DNA of 34,744 nucleotides from Parcubacteria group bacterium GW2011_GWA2_38_13 (GCA_000992395.1 LBUD01000008.1:1622-36365); one strand, 5' to 3'; counted from the first letter of the stretch, positions 1-7,847 are shown. Notes: generated by a model from the sequence alone, not told the origin. Numbers and translations: made by a program.

Positions 1-1
1 T

Positions 2-817
2 GGAAAAAAAGAAAATATTAATGCATCGGCGCGAGTTTATTCGTGCGACATCACAAATGTTGAGGCAGGCGATATTATACAAAAAGAAAAACCTGACGCC
101 ATAATCCATCTCGCGGCTCAAATTGATGTGAGAAAATCAGTTGCCGATCCGGTTGCGGACGCAAATATAAATATATTGGGTTCTATAAATATAATAGAAA
201 ACGCGCGTATTGCCCAAGTTAAAAAAATTATATTCGCATCCACGGGAGGAGCAATTTACGGAGATACTCAAAATATACCCACGCAAGAAGACGAGCCGCG
301 AAATCCTATTTCGCCGTATGGTGTGGCAAAGCTTGCTATTGAACATTATTTGTATTATTATTCCAAAGTCTTCGGGATGAAGTATGTTATTTTGAGATTT
401 GCAAATGTGTATGGTCCAAGACAGAATTCAAAGGGTGAGGCGGGGGTCGTGGCAATTTTTTGCGATAAAATATTATCAGGGCAAACCCCGGTAATTTTTG
501 GCGACGGAAAAAATACGCGTGATTTTGTTTTTGTGGAAGATGTCGCACAAGCAAATGTTGCGGCTCTAGAGTCAGATACGACCGGATACTATAATGTAGG
601 AACTTCGGTTGAGACCGACGTGAACAAGTTGTCAGAATATATCGCATCGGCGTTCGGATATAGGGGTGAATATATTTATGAAGAAGCAAAATCGGGTGAG
701 CAGAGAAGAAGTTGTTTGGATTTTTCTAAAATTAAAAAAAATCTCGGCTGGGAGCCGAAAACTTCACTTAAAGAGGGTATTGAAAAAACAGCGCAATGGT
801 TCAGAAAAAAAACTTGA
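2..817 (+). CDS. NAD-dependent epimerase/dehydratase (UDP-glucose 4-epimerase-like), 5' truncated by window edge
   Basis: Frame of the 128..817 ORF is open to position 2 (GKKENINASARVYSCDITNVEAGDIIQKEKPDAIIHLAAQIDVRKSVADP...), so the GTG at 128 is not the true start. Motifs HLAAQ, YGVAKLAIEHY and FVFVEDVA are SDR-extended epimerase hallmarks. Confidence 0.93.
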   Translation, partial: GKKENINASARVYSCDITNVEAGDIIQKEKPDAIIHLAAQIDVRKSVADPVADANINILGSINIIENARIAQVKKIIFASTGGAIYGDTQNIPTQEDEPRNPISPYGVAKLAIEHYLYYYSKVFGMKYVILRFANVYGPRQNSKGEAGVVAIFCDKILSGQTPVIFGDGKNTRDFVFVEDVAQANVAALESDTTGYYNVGTSVETDVNKLSEYIASAFGYRGEYIYEEAKSGEQRRSCLDFSKIKKNLGWEPKTSLKEGIEKTAQWFRKKT

Positions 818-875
818 TTTTTGCGGTTATTATTGCTATACTTTCTTACAATTAACAGATTAATGAAAAAGGAAT

Positions 876-1250
876 ATGCCAACGAAAATAAAAATATTAC
901 TTGTTGAAGACGACCAGGCAATCTTAGAGATGTATAAGATGAAATTTACCGAAGAAGGGTATGACATTACAGCAGCGGAAGACGGGATGACGGCCTTGGA
1001 GGCTGCTAAAAAAGAAATTCCGAAAATGGTATTACTGGATATTATCCTTCCAAAGCTTGATGGATTTTCTGTGCTTGAGGAGCTAAAAAAAGATCCGAAA
1101 ACAAAAAATATCCCTGTGTTGCTTTTGTCTAATCTCGGGCAGGATTCTGACAAGGAAAAAGGGAAAAAGCTTGGCGCTGTTGATTATTGCGTGAAATCTG
1201 ATTTAACGCCCATGCAGCTTGTGGAAAAAGTGAGAACATATATTAAATAA
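876..1250 (+). CDS. Response regulator receiver (CheY-like) protein
   Basis: KILLVEDDQAILEMY, LLDIILPKLDGF and PVLLLSNLG; stand-alone REC domain of 124 aa. Confidence 0.93.
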   Translation: MPTKIKILLVEDDQAILEMYKMKFTEEGYDITAAEDGMTALEAAKKEIPKMVLLDIILPKLDGFSVLEELKKDPKTKNIPVLLLSNLGQDSDKEKGKKLGAVDYCVKSDLTPMQLVEKVRTYIK

Positions 1251-1279
1251 TAAATAATTCATATACGCACAAAAAATTT

Positions 1280-1876
1280 ATGTCAGATATAATGAAGGAA
1301 AAAACGATTGTGCTCATTAAACCTGATGGAATAAAGCGCGGGCTTGTGGGAGAAATTGTATCCCGTTTTGAAAAATCAGGGTTAAAGATTGTCGCCATGA
1401 AGCTGGTTTGGGTAGACAAAGAAATGGTGAAAAAGCATTATCCGGATTCCAGGACAGAGCTTTTGAAGGGTATGGGCGAAAAAACTTTGGCAACATATGA
1501 AAAATTCGGCAAAGACCCCAAGGAAGATCTGGGGACAAAAGATCCTGTGGAAATAGGCAGGATGGTAAATAAATGGAATATTGATTTTTTAAGCTCGGGT
1601 CCCGTTTTAGCCATGCTTTTGCAGGGAGCCCATGCTATTGAATCGGCGCGTATGATCGCAGGACCAACGCTTCCTCTTTTCGCGCCGGGCGGTACTATTA
1701 GGGGAGATTACTCGGTTGATTCTCCGGCGCTGGCAAACCAGAAAAAAAGAGCGGTTCATAATTTGGTTCATGCTTCTGGAAATTTGGAAGAGGCAAAATA
1801 TGAAGAAGAGCTTTGGTTTCATGAACATGAAATTTATGATTACAAGCGCACTGACGAAGAAGTAATGTTCGGGTAA
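1280..1876 (+). CDS. ndk: Nucleoside diphosphate kinase, long form with central insertion
   Basis: EKTIVLIKPDGIKRGLVGEI, GPTLPLFAPGGTIRGDYSVDS, RAVHNLVHASG (catalytic His). 198 aa versus about 140 for the typical enzyme. Confidence 0.93.
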   Translation: MSDIMKEKTIVLIKPDGIKRGLVGEIVSRFEKSGLKIVAMKLVWVDKEMVKKHYPDSRTELLKGMGEKTLATYEKFGKDPKEDLGTKDPVEIGRMVNKWNIDFLSSGPVLAMLLQGAHAIESARMIAGPTLPLFAPGGTIRGDYSVDSPALANQKKRAVHNLVHASGNLEEAKYEEELWFHEHEIYDYKRTDEEVMFG

Positions 1877-1904
1877 ATTGATTAAATTTTATATAAATTT
1901 ACTT

Positions 1905-1935
1905 AAAAAGTTGTCATTTGGTTGACAACTTTTTT
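1905..1935 (+). terminator. Rho-independent terminator after ndk
   Basis: AAAAAGTTGTCA-tttggt-TGACAACTTTTT, 12-bp perfect stem with T-run. Confidence 0.9.
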
Positions 1936-2025
1936 TGAAGATGCAAAGATGCCGATAGGCTTTGTTCTTTATTGTTTGGTGGCAAATCATATGGGTTTGC
2001 ATTTATGGGAGGTGCGCTATGAGTA

Positions 2026-2625
2026 ATGGCATGGGCGGAAAAACTTTTACACGAGGATGGCGGCAGGCTATTTATTTTCCTTTTGGAGAAAATTCTTTGG
2101 AAAAAATTTATATGCCCGGGAATTTCTGAAGAAATTCACCTCTGGCTTGGCGAGCATTCGCTCAGAGGAAGAGACCGCCCTAAATCGGATTTTTTGTTTC
2201 TTTCCGGTCTTAAGGCGATTTTTGAAATTCTTATCCAAAACCATGAGCCATTTTATTCATCGTCCAACGGTGTTGTTATGGCTTATTGCAATCAAACAGA
2301 TCCGGATTCTTCAGTACGCATTATTTTTCCGGTTTTGGATTCACGTCCGCAGGAGTATGAACTCACAAAATCGCAGATCGTAGAGGCAATTCGTATTATG
2401 GAGGGTTTGGAAAAAATCCGAAGAGGAAATCTTTCGGATAATACAGAGGAGATAACGGCAGAAGTAGAAACAAGCGCGCTGCAAACAGAAACTCCGAAAG
2501 AAGAAAGCGCCGGAGAAGGAAAACCAGAAACATTGAATGGCGAAAATGCTGAGGGTCGCATCAATGATCCTCAAGCCGATAGCCATGAATCTAAATCCTG
2601 GCCAGGCGATTCGGACAACAAATAA
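2026..2625 (+). CDS. Hypothetical protein; N-terminus uncertain (possible frameshift, see findings)
   Basis: Codon usage supports this frame from about 2125 to 2625. The best Shine-Dalgarno (GGGAGG at 2008) instead precedes an ATG at 2019 in another frame. Confidence 0.6.
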   Translation: MAWAEKLLHEDGGRLFIFLLEKILWKKFICPGISEEIHLWLGEHSLRGRDRPKSDFLFLSGLKAIFEILIQNHEPFYSSSNGVVMAYCNQTDPDSSVRIIFPVLDSRPQEYELTKSQIVEAIRIMEGLEKIRRGNLSDNTEEITAEVETSALQTETPKEESAGEGKPETLNGENAEGRINDPQADSHESKSWPGDSDNK

Positions 2626-2647
2626 ACACGCCGTTTTTTTTCAAGGC

Positions 2648-2680
2648 AAGCCCAAGACAACAACTTGGGCTTTTCTTTTT
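2648..2680 (+). terminator. Rho-independent terminator
   Basis: AAGCCCAAG-acaacaa-CTTGGGCTT followed by TTCTTTTTTT. Confidence 0.88.
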
Positions 2681-2763
2681 TTATTCAGAAATGATATAAT
2701 GGGTGTGCTTCGTTCTTAGAGGCAATTTCTGGGTCAATCATTTTTTTAAGAGCTTTAGAGCGT

Positions 2764-2785
2764 TAATGGCTCGTGGGCCATTAAA
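2764..2785. repeat. Perfect 8-bp inverted repeat (hairpin) upstream of the spermidine synthase-like gene
   Basis: TTAATGGC-tcgtgg-GCCATTAA. Confidence 0.5.
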
Positions 2786-2917
2786 TCAAGCCCTCAAGGC
2801 ATAAAACATAATAGTGGACGGTATGCCATATTCGTATTGCGTATGCGTTCATTGTTTATGTGCCGGTTGGGTCCAGCCAGAACATTGTTTCTTTGACGGA
2901 GCTTTATTATAGGAAAT

Positions 2918-4456
2918 ATGTTGCTGAAAATTTTACATGGGAAAATCATACTCTTTGTTGTTTGCATAACCGGACTATCTGTTCTTGTTATAGAGGTTGT
3001 GGCAACAAGAATCCTTTCACCCTATTTTGGAAATACCATATATACTTACTCAAGTATTATTAGTGTCATATTGACCGCGCTTAGTTTTGGATATTACCTC
3101 GGGGGTCGCGTGTCGGATGCGTGTCCATATGAAAAATATTTTTATGGAATTATTTTTCTTTCGGGTTTTTTTTCTTTTTTTATTGAGTATATAATTGTCT
3201 GGTTTTTAGAACCGATGAGCAAAAATATTTCATTCGTATACGGTCCGCTTGTTTTTTCTCTCGGGCTATTTTTTTTGCCAAGCTTTTTTCTAGGAATGCT
3301 AACGCCGTTCGCAATAACATTGCAAAATATTAAGTTTCCGGAATCCGGCATTGGAAAAATTTCCGGAGAAGTATTCTTTTGGTCAACGTTTGGAAGTATC
3401 GTCGGAGGCCTTGTCACCGGATTTTATCTTATACCGAATTTTGGTGTAGACGCAATAATCATAGGAGTATCGTGTTTGCTTGCGGCTATTGGTTTTATTG
3501 GCTTATTTGCATATTCAATACAAACAAAATATTTATATGTTTTGCTTTTTATTTTTTCATTGTTTGCTGCGTTTTCAATGGTTCAGACCAAAATATTCAA
3601 GCAGTACGGATTTCTTTATGAGGGAGAGGGGATTTATGAAAAAATTTTGGTTTATGACAAGGATTATGAAGGACGTCCGGCGCGATTTTTGCGATCCGAG
3701 CTTAATAGTTCAAGCGCTATGTACCTTGATTCGGACGATATGCTCTTTGAATATTCAAAATATTATTCTTTGTATTCACTATTTAATAAAAATCCAAAAC
3801 ATATACTTGTACTGGGCGGAGGCGCATATTCTATTCCAAAAAAATATCTTTCGGAAATTTCTGATGCAATGGTTGATGTTATAGAATTTGAACCAACGCT
3901 TTATAGTATTGCCAAGAAATATTTCAAGCTTGAAGATTCTTTGAGATTAAAAAATTATATTGAGGACGCCAGAAAATTTTTGCTCACAACGGATAACACG
4001 TACGATGTAATATTCAATGATGTTTATTTATCATTGTATTCGGTGCCATCGCATGTCATTACAAAAGAATTCTTTTTATTGGCGAAAAGCAAATTAAATG
4101 ATGGCGGAATTATAATTATGAATCTCATAGGTGATATTTACCCGGGAGAAAAATCATTGGTTGTTTCGGGCATGGCAACGTTTGATTCCGTTTTTGAAAA
4201 TACTTATTTTTTTGCGACAGATGATCCAAAAAAAATCGAAGTGCAAAATATTATTTTGCTTGGGATTAATTCAAATCAAAAAATTGATTTTCAAGATGTT
4301 TTGATTAAAGAAAATATAAACGAAACAATTAAAAATTTAGAAAAGCAATTGATACGAAAGGAAGATATTCCAATAAATCAGGCTCTGGTATTTACTGATA
4401 ATTTTGTTCCAACGGAGATGTATACTGCCACAATGCTAGAGCGGTCGCTTCATTGA
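2918..4456 (+). CDS. Membrane-fused spermidine synthase-like protein (N-terminal TM domain plus methyltransferase-like C-terminal domain)
   Basis: Multiple N-terminal TM helices (VVCITGLSVLVIEVVATRILSPYFG...) then HILVLGGGAYSIPKKY, DVIEFEPTLYSIAKKYF and YDVIFNDVYLSLYSVPSHVITKEFF, typical of fused MFS/spermidine synthase. Confidence 0.88.
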   Translation: MLLKILHGKIILFVVCITGLSVLVIEVVATRILSPYFGNTIYTYSSIISVILTALSFGYYLGGRVSDACPYEKYFYGIIFLSGFFSFFIEYIIVWFLEPMSKNISFVYGPLVFSLGLFFLPSFFLGMLTPFAITLQNIKFPESGIGKISGEVFFWSTFGSIVGGLVTGFYLIPNFGVDAIIIGVSCLLAAIGFIGLFAYSIQTKYLYVLLFIFSLFAAFSMVQTKIFKQYGFLYEGEGIYEKILVYDKDYEGRPARFLRSELNSSSAMYLDSDDMLFEYSKYYSLYSLFNKNPKHILVLGGGAYSIPKKYLSEISDAMVDVIEFEPTLYSIAKKYFKLEDSLRLKNYIEDARKFLLTTDNTYDVIFNDVYLSLYSVPSHVITKEFFLLAKSKLNDGGIIIMNLIGDIYPGEKSLVVSGMATFDSVFENTYFFATDDPKKIEVQNIILLGINSNQKIDFQDVLIKENINETIKNLEKQLIRKEDIPINQALVFTDNFVPTEMYTATMLERSLH

Positions 4457-4487
4457 ATTTTTTTACGCAAACGCGTTTTAAAAAAGA

Positions 4488-4901
4488 TTAGCTTAAATCT
4501 TTTTTTTTGACTTCAAATTCTTTTTTATCAATCTCCCCTTTAGCATAACGTTCTTTTAAGATTTCAAGCGGGGACTTATCTTTTCCGTGCGCATCATCGC
4601 TATGATCGTGTCCGCACATATGATCCTTTCCAAAACTGCCTCTCACTAAGGCGACAATCGCCCAGATTATGAGGCTCCAAAAGACAAACATAAATATCCA
4701 ACCAAACTCGCCAAAAGGCGTAAATCCAAAGTTCATCATAGAATTATTTCCTTGATTAAGTCCTGTGGGAGACGACCACCCTCCCATCATTGATTTTATC
4801 TTTTCGTTTATGGCAACATGCCTTGAATCTTGAGCAAAAGAAATGTTGGGAAGTAAAGTAAAACTGAAAATAAAAGTTGTGATAAAAAAAAATTTTTTCA
4901 C
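4488..4901 (-). CDS. Membrane protein with C-terminal SHOCT domain; likely GTG start at 4901 (ORF track extends to 4979)
   Basis: C-terminus SPLEILKERYAKGEIDKKEFEVKKKDLS is SHOCT-like. N-terminal signal/TM (VKKFFFITTFIFSFTLLPNISFA) and a central TM segment. The track's extra N-terminus is translated from an inverted-repeat element. Confidence 0.8.
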   Translation of the reverse strand: MKKFFFITTFIFSFTLLPNISFAQDSRHVAINEKIKSMMGGWSSPTGLNQGNNSMMNFGFTPFGEFGWIFMFVFWSLIIWAIVALVRGSFGKDHMCGHDHSDDAHGKDKSPLEILKERYAKGEIDKKEFEVKKKDLS

Positions 4902-5020
4902 CCCGTTAGAAATAGGACGCGGATTGTTTATCCGTTTACTGCCATCTATATGAGTAATGCCTAGATTGTCTTTTTGCATAGTTTTCTAACTTTTATTGCG
5001 TCCGCGATTTCTAACGGGGT
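4900..5020. mobile_element. MITE-like element, 14-bp perfect terminal inverted repeats
   Basis: ACCCCGTTAGAAAT (4900-4913) versus ATTTCTAACGGGGT (5007-5020). Inner GGACGC/GCGTCC blocks are also inverted. Possible TCA flanks at 4898-4900 and 5021-5023. Confidence 0.65.
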
Positions 5021-5027
5021 TCATAAG

Positions 5028-5411
5028 CTATTTCGCGTTATTGATAATATTTTGAATAATCTGATCAATTTCTTTTGGCCGCTCGCCCAAATCGGCTTTA
5101 GGGAAAAACTGCGGCAGAACAATCGGGCGCATGCCGGAAATGAAAGTTTGCCGATTCTTAGTATAAATATTTATTTTGCAAGGCAAGCAAAGTCCGATTT
5201 TAATATCTTTATTTAAAAATTCGTTGGCGAACTTTGCGTTGCAAAATTCAACAATTTTAAACGGCTCTCTTTTAAAACCTTTCTCGGCTAAGGTTTTTTG
5301 CACATCATGAACATATAAAACCCGCATTCCGGCTTTGGCGATTTCGTCTTGCACGCTTAAAACCGCCTTGTCAAAAGTTTTCGTTGTGGTCAGAGTGTAA
5401 TCAAATTCCAT
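5028..5411 (-). CDS. DUF302 domain protein
   Basis: MEFDYTLTTTKTFDKAVLSVQDEIAKAGMRVLYVHDVQKTLAEKGFKREPFKIVEFCNAKFANEFL... matches DUF302 layout. Confidence 0.85.
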   Translation of the reverse strand: MEFDYTLTTTKTFDKAVLSVQDEIAKAGMRVLYVHDVQKTLAEKGFKREPFKIVEFCNAKFANEFLNKDIKIGLCLPCKINIYTKNRQTFISGMRPIVLPQFFPKADLGERPKEIDQIIQNIINNAK

Positions 5412-5437
5412 AATTTTTTGGTTAAAATATTAAAATT

Positions 5438-5590
5438 TTATCGCTTTTTACCGACATCCACGCCGTCTTCCAGGAGAAAAATTTTAACTTTTACATCTTG
5501 GTTTAATAATTCGCCGGCAAGCCGCAGCGCGTTCCACGCTTTATCGTTTTTGTAGGGAAGCTCGTTAATGATAATGGTGATTATTTGCAT
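5438..5590 (-). pseudogene. DsrE-family protein, N-terminal half only (50 aa)
   Basis: Translation MQIITIIINELPYKNDKAWNALRLAGELLNQDVKVKIFLLEDGVDVGKKR* matches the N-terminal half of DsrE-like proteins (normally about 110-120 aa), then stops. Confidence 0.65.
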
Positions 5591-5659
5591 AGTGTTAAAA
5601 TTTTCTTAATAATTTGTCGTCGGTCTCCAGCTGCTCTTCTCGTTAATAATTTTAAAAAA

Positions 5660-5730
5660 TCGGGGTGCGGGGAGTTGAACCCCGGTAACAAGACCCCCAG
5701 CCTTGTGTAATGCCGTTATACTACACCCCG
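5660..5730 (-). tRNA. tRNA-Pro (anticodon GGG)
   Basis: Cloverleaf on the minus strand: acceptor CGGGGTG/CACCCCG-A, anticodon arm CAAGG-CTGGGGG-TCTTG, T arm CGGGG-TTCAACT-CCCCG. Confidence 0.88.
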
Positions 5731-5780
5731 CCATCTTTTCTTTTTGGTCAATGTGTGATAATTTTAATACATTGTTTATT

Positions 5781-5856
5781 TAGTATAAAGTATTTAGAAT
5801 TAAGTATCAAGTATGTTTAAAATATTAATTCTCTATACCATATACTAAATACTATT
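5781..5856. repeat. Inverted pair of degenerate 7-nt word arrays (AGTATAA type), no gene inside
   Basis: Left AGTATAA AGTATTT AGAATTA AGTATCA AGTATG; right ATACCAT ATACTAA ATACTAT. Confidence 0.75.
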
Positions 5857-5860
5857 TTTT

Positions 5861-6397
5861 ATGAGCGACACGCTTATTTTAGTGAATGAAAAAGATGAAT
5901 CCGTCGGATTTTGCGAGAAAGTCAAATGCCATATGGGGGAAGGCTTGAGGCACAGGGCTTTCTCAATTTTTATATTTAATAAAAAAGGCGAAATTTTGAT
6001 ACAGAAACGAAGCGAGAAAAAAATGCTTTGGCCTTTATATTGGTCTAACACCTGTTGCAGCCATCCGCGTAAGAATGAAGATATCACCGATGCGATACAC
6101 CGCCGGCTTTATGAAGAAATGGGTTTGAAGTCACGCCTTTACTATGTTTTCAAGTTCCGATATAAGGCGAAATATAAAAATATTGGAAGCGAAAATGAGT
6201 TCTGTTCGGTTTTTGCGGGAAAATTCTATGGTAGCGTGCGCCCAAATTCTGATGAAATCGCCGAGTGGAAATTTATTAAAATTAATGATTTAATTACTGA
6301 TGTAAAAAAAAATCCAAGAAAATATACTCCTTGGTTTAAGATTGAGCTTAAAAAATTTCAGTCAATAAAATTTAACATAAATAAAATAAAAATTTGA
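5861..6397 (+). CDS. idi: Isopentenyl-diphosphate delta-isomerase type I (Nudix)
   Basis: GLRHRAFSIFIFN, LWPLYWSNTCCSHPRKNE and RRLYEEMGL are hallmark type I IDI motifs. Confidence 0.93.
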   Translation: MSDTLILVNEKDESVGFCEKVKCHMGEGLRHRAFSIFIFNKKGEILIQKRSEKKMLWPLYWSNTCCSHPRKNEDITDAIHRRLYEEMGLKSRLYYVFKFRYKAKYKNIGSENEFCSVFAGKFYGSVRPNSDEIAEWKFIKINDLITDVKKNPRKYTPWFKIELKKFQSIKFNINKIKI

Positions 6398-6399
6398 AA

Positions 6400-6433
6400 A
6401 AATCAAAAACCCCTGCAATGGGGCTTTGATTTA
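6400..6433. terminator. Terminator between convergent idi and rpmB
   Basis: AAATCAAAaACCCC-tgcaat-GGGGcTTTGATTT. Confidence 0.75.
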
Positions 6434-6453
6434 GTCAGAAAAATGTGCTAAAA

Positions 6454-6633
6454 TTATTTTGCAGTTACTTTTGAAAGAGTACGGATGCATCTTGTGCACA
6501 TAACAAATTTTTTACCATCAACAGTTTTTTTCTGAAGATTAACATTTTGCCAGCGTTTTGTTGCAATATTTGAATGGCTTCTTGAATTTCCCTTAAGCGG
6601 CCTTCTTCCGCATTTTTGGCATAATTTTGGCAT
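6454..6633 (-). CDS. rpmB: 50S ribosomal protein L28 (bL28), 59 aa; absent from ORF track
   Basis: Minus-strand translation MPKLCQKCGRRPLKGNSRSHSNIATKRWQNVNLQKKTVDGKKFVMCTRCIRTLSKVTAK*. The CxxC...CTRC zinc ligands and GNSRSHSNIATKRWQNVNLQ are diagnostic. Confidence 0.95.
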   Translation of the reverse strand: MPKLCQKCGRRPLKGNSRSHSNIATKRWQNVNLQKKTVDGKKFVMCTRCIRTLSKVTAK

Positions 6634-6726
6634 AATAAAGCGTATAAAATTGAATAAAAATAAGGAATGGTCTTTTGAAATTCCTTATTATATACATTAT
6701 CAAATATAATAGATTTTGGCAAGCAT

Positions 6727-7350
6727 ATGGACCAAATTTTCGTAATTCAAGCTTTTTTCTTTGTTATTATTATATTTTCATCCGTGATACATGAATATGC
6801 GCACGGATGGATGGCAGACCGTTTAGGCGATCCAACGGCCCGTTTGTCGGGGCGACTTACCATAAATCCTTTGGTGCATATTGATCCGGTGGGTACGTTT
6901 ATGGTACCTGCCGCGCTTTTTCTTTTTTCCGGTGGAAGATTTTTATTTGCTTGGGCAAAGCCGGTTCCCGTGAATCCATTTAATTTAAAAAATATCAGGT
7001 TTGGGACGGGGGGAGTCGCATTCGCCGGGCCCGCTTCCAATATACTTATGGCTCTTATTTTTGGAATGATGATTCGGTTTTTGGACGCTGGACAATTTTC
7101 TGAATTTCTCGCAATAATCGTATATGCGAATCTTCTCCTTGCGGTATTTAATCTTGTTCCTATTCCGCCGCTTGACGGATCAAAAATTCTTTTTGCCATA
7201 TTGCCATCGCAATTTAACGATTTAAAAATTTATTTTGAAGCGTACGGGTGGGTACTTCTGCTTTTTTTCGCGCTTTTCTTTTTTAATTTATTAATTCCGA
7301 TAATAGAATTTTTATTTGAGCTTATAACCGGGCAAAATATACTTATGTGA
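6727..7350 (+). CDS. Site-2 protease family (M50) membrane metallopeptidase
   Basis: HEYAHGWMADRLGDPTARLSGRLTINPLVHIDPVGT and NLVPIPPLDGSKIL. Confidence 0.93.
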   Translation: MDQIFVIQAFFFVIIIFSSVIHEYAHGWMADRLGDPTARLSGRLTINPLVHIDPVGTFMVPAALFLFSGGRFLFAWAKPVPVNPFNLKNIRFGTGGVAFAGPASNILMALIFGMMIRFLDAGQFSEFLAIIVYANLLLAVFNLVPIPPLDGSKILFAILPSQFNDLKIYFEAYGWVLLLFFALFFFNLLIPIIEFLFELITGQNILM

Positions 7351-7361
7351 ATGGGGGGGGC

Positions 7362-7389
7362 TTGACAAATTTTTTAGATGTGATATGGT
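7362..7389 (+). promoter_or_regulatory. Candidate sigma70-type promoter for RNA1
   Basis: TTGACA (7362-7367), 16-nt spacer, TATGGT (7384-7389). Confidence 0.55.
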
Positions 7390-7395
7390 AATTAT

Positions 7396-7460
7396 ATTGA
7401 TACAAGGAAACCCAAAAATAGCAAAAATACCTCGTGGCTTATCGAGGTGTTTTTGTTTTT
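7396..7460 (+). ncRNA. Candidate small RNA 1 (about 62-65 nt)
   Basis: Bounded by TTGACA/TATGGT and terminator AAAAAtACCTCG-tggcttat-CGAGGTgTTTTT. No ORF. Confidence 0.5.
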
Positions 7461-7472
7461 ATAAAAAAATGC

Positions 7473-7478
7473 TATAAT
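7473..7478 (+). promoter_or_regulatory. Extended -10 promoter (TGcTATAAT) for RNA2
   Basis: TGCTATAAT ends 6 nt before the first base (7485) of the RNA2 closing stem. Confidence 0.6.
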
Positions 7479-7484
7479 AATATT

Positions 7485-7551
7485 ACGGCGTTATGATCGC
7501 GACCCTTGTATCAATATATTTTGGGGTCACTGCGGTCTTTCGCCGTTTTTT
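7485..7551 (+). ncRNA. Candidate structured small RNA 2 (about 67 nt)
   Basis: Rod: ACGGCG/CGCCGT, GATCGC/GCGGTC, GACCC/GGGTC; 18-nt apical loop; ends in T-run. Starts just after the extended -10 and stops at the T-run. Confidence 0.6.
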
Positions 7552-7569
7552 ACGTATATTGCAAATCTA

Positions 7570-7605
7570 AAAAGGTTCAATGCCTTTATGAGGTTTGAAC
7601 CTTTT
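7570..7605 (-). terminator. Terminator at the 3' end of the minus-strand 7647-8306 genes (possibly bidirectional)
   Basis: AAAAGGTTCAA...TTGAACCTTTT, 11-bp perfect stem. Confidence 0.7.
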
Positions 7606-7610
7606 GTTGT

Positions 7611-7648
7611 CTATGGCTTATGGCTTACTGCTTTATGGCTGTAACGCT
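7611..7648. repeat. Degenerate 7-nt word array (TATGGCT type), single-sided
   Basis: cTATGGCT TATGGCT TACTGCT TTATGGCT GTAACGCT. Confidence 0.55.
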
Positions 7649-7829
7649 ATATTGATTCAAGTTCTTTAAGGAGTTCGGTAATAAGTTTTTGTTGTTCCGG
7701 TGTCAGCTGTTTTGGCGTTTGTATTTTTTTTACTGCTTTTTTCGCGGGCTTTTTTACGGGTTTTTTTGCGCCTTTCTTTTTCTTTGTGATTTTTTTCGCG
7801 GGTTTTTTTGATTTTTTCGTTTTCGGCAT
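7647..7829 (-). CDS. Short lysine/proline/alanine-rich basic protein (H1/HU-tail-like)
   Basis: MPKTKKSKKPAKKITKKKKGAKKPVKKPAKKAVKKIQTPKQLTPEQQKLITELLKELESI. Confidence 0.7.
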   Translation of the reverse strand: MPKTKKSKKPAKKITKKKKGAKKPVKKPAKKAVKKIQTPKQLTPEQQKLITELLKELESI

Positions 7830-7847
7830 ATGGTAATTATTAATTTA

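Noticed and set aside
2120-2130. UGA reassigned to Gly (as in Absconditabacteria/Gracilibacteria) explaining the in-frame TGA
   Set aside because: TGA ends idi, the M50 protease, yqeY and the spermidine synthase-like gene at sensible positions, so the standard bacterial code applies.
4974-5216. 80-aa + strand ORF MHSFLTFIASAISNGVHKLF...
   Set aside because: N-terminus derives from the TIR element and the rest is antisense to the DUF302 gene.
6465-6722. 85-aa minus-strand ORF as a novel protein
   Set aside because: Overlaps rpmB in another frame on the same strand; bL28 identity is clear.
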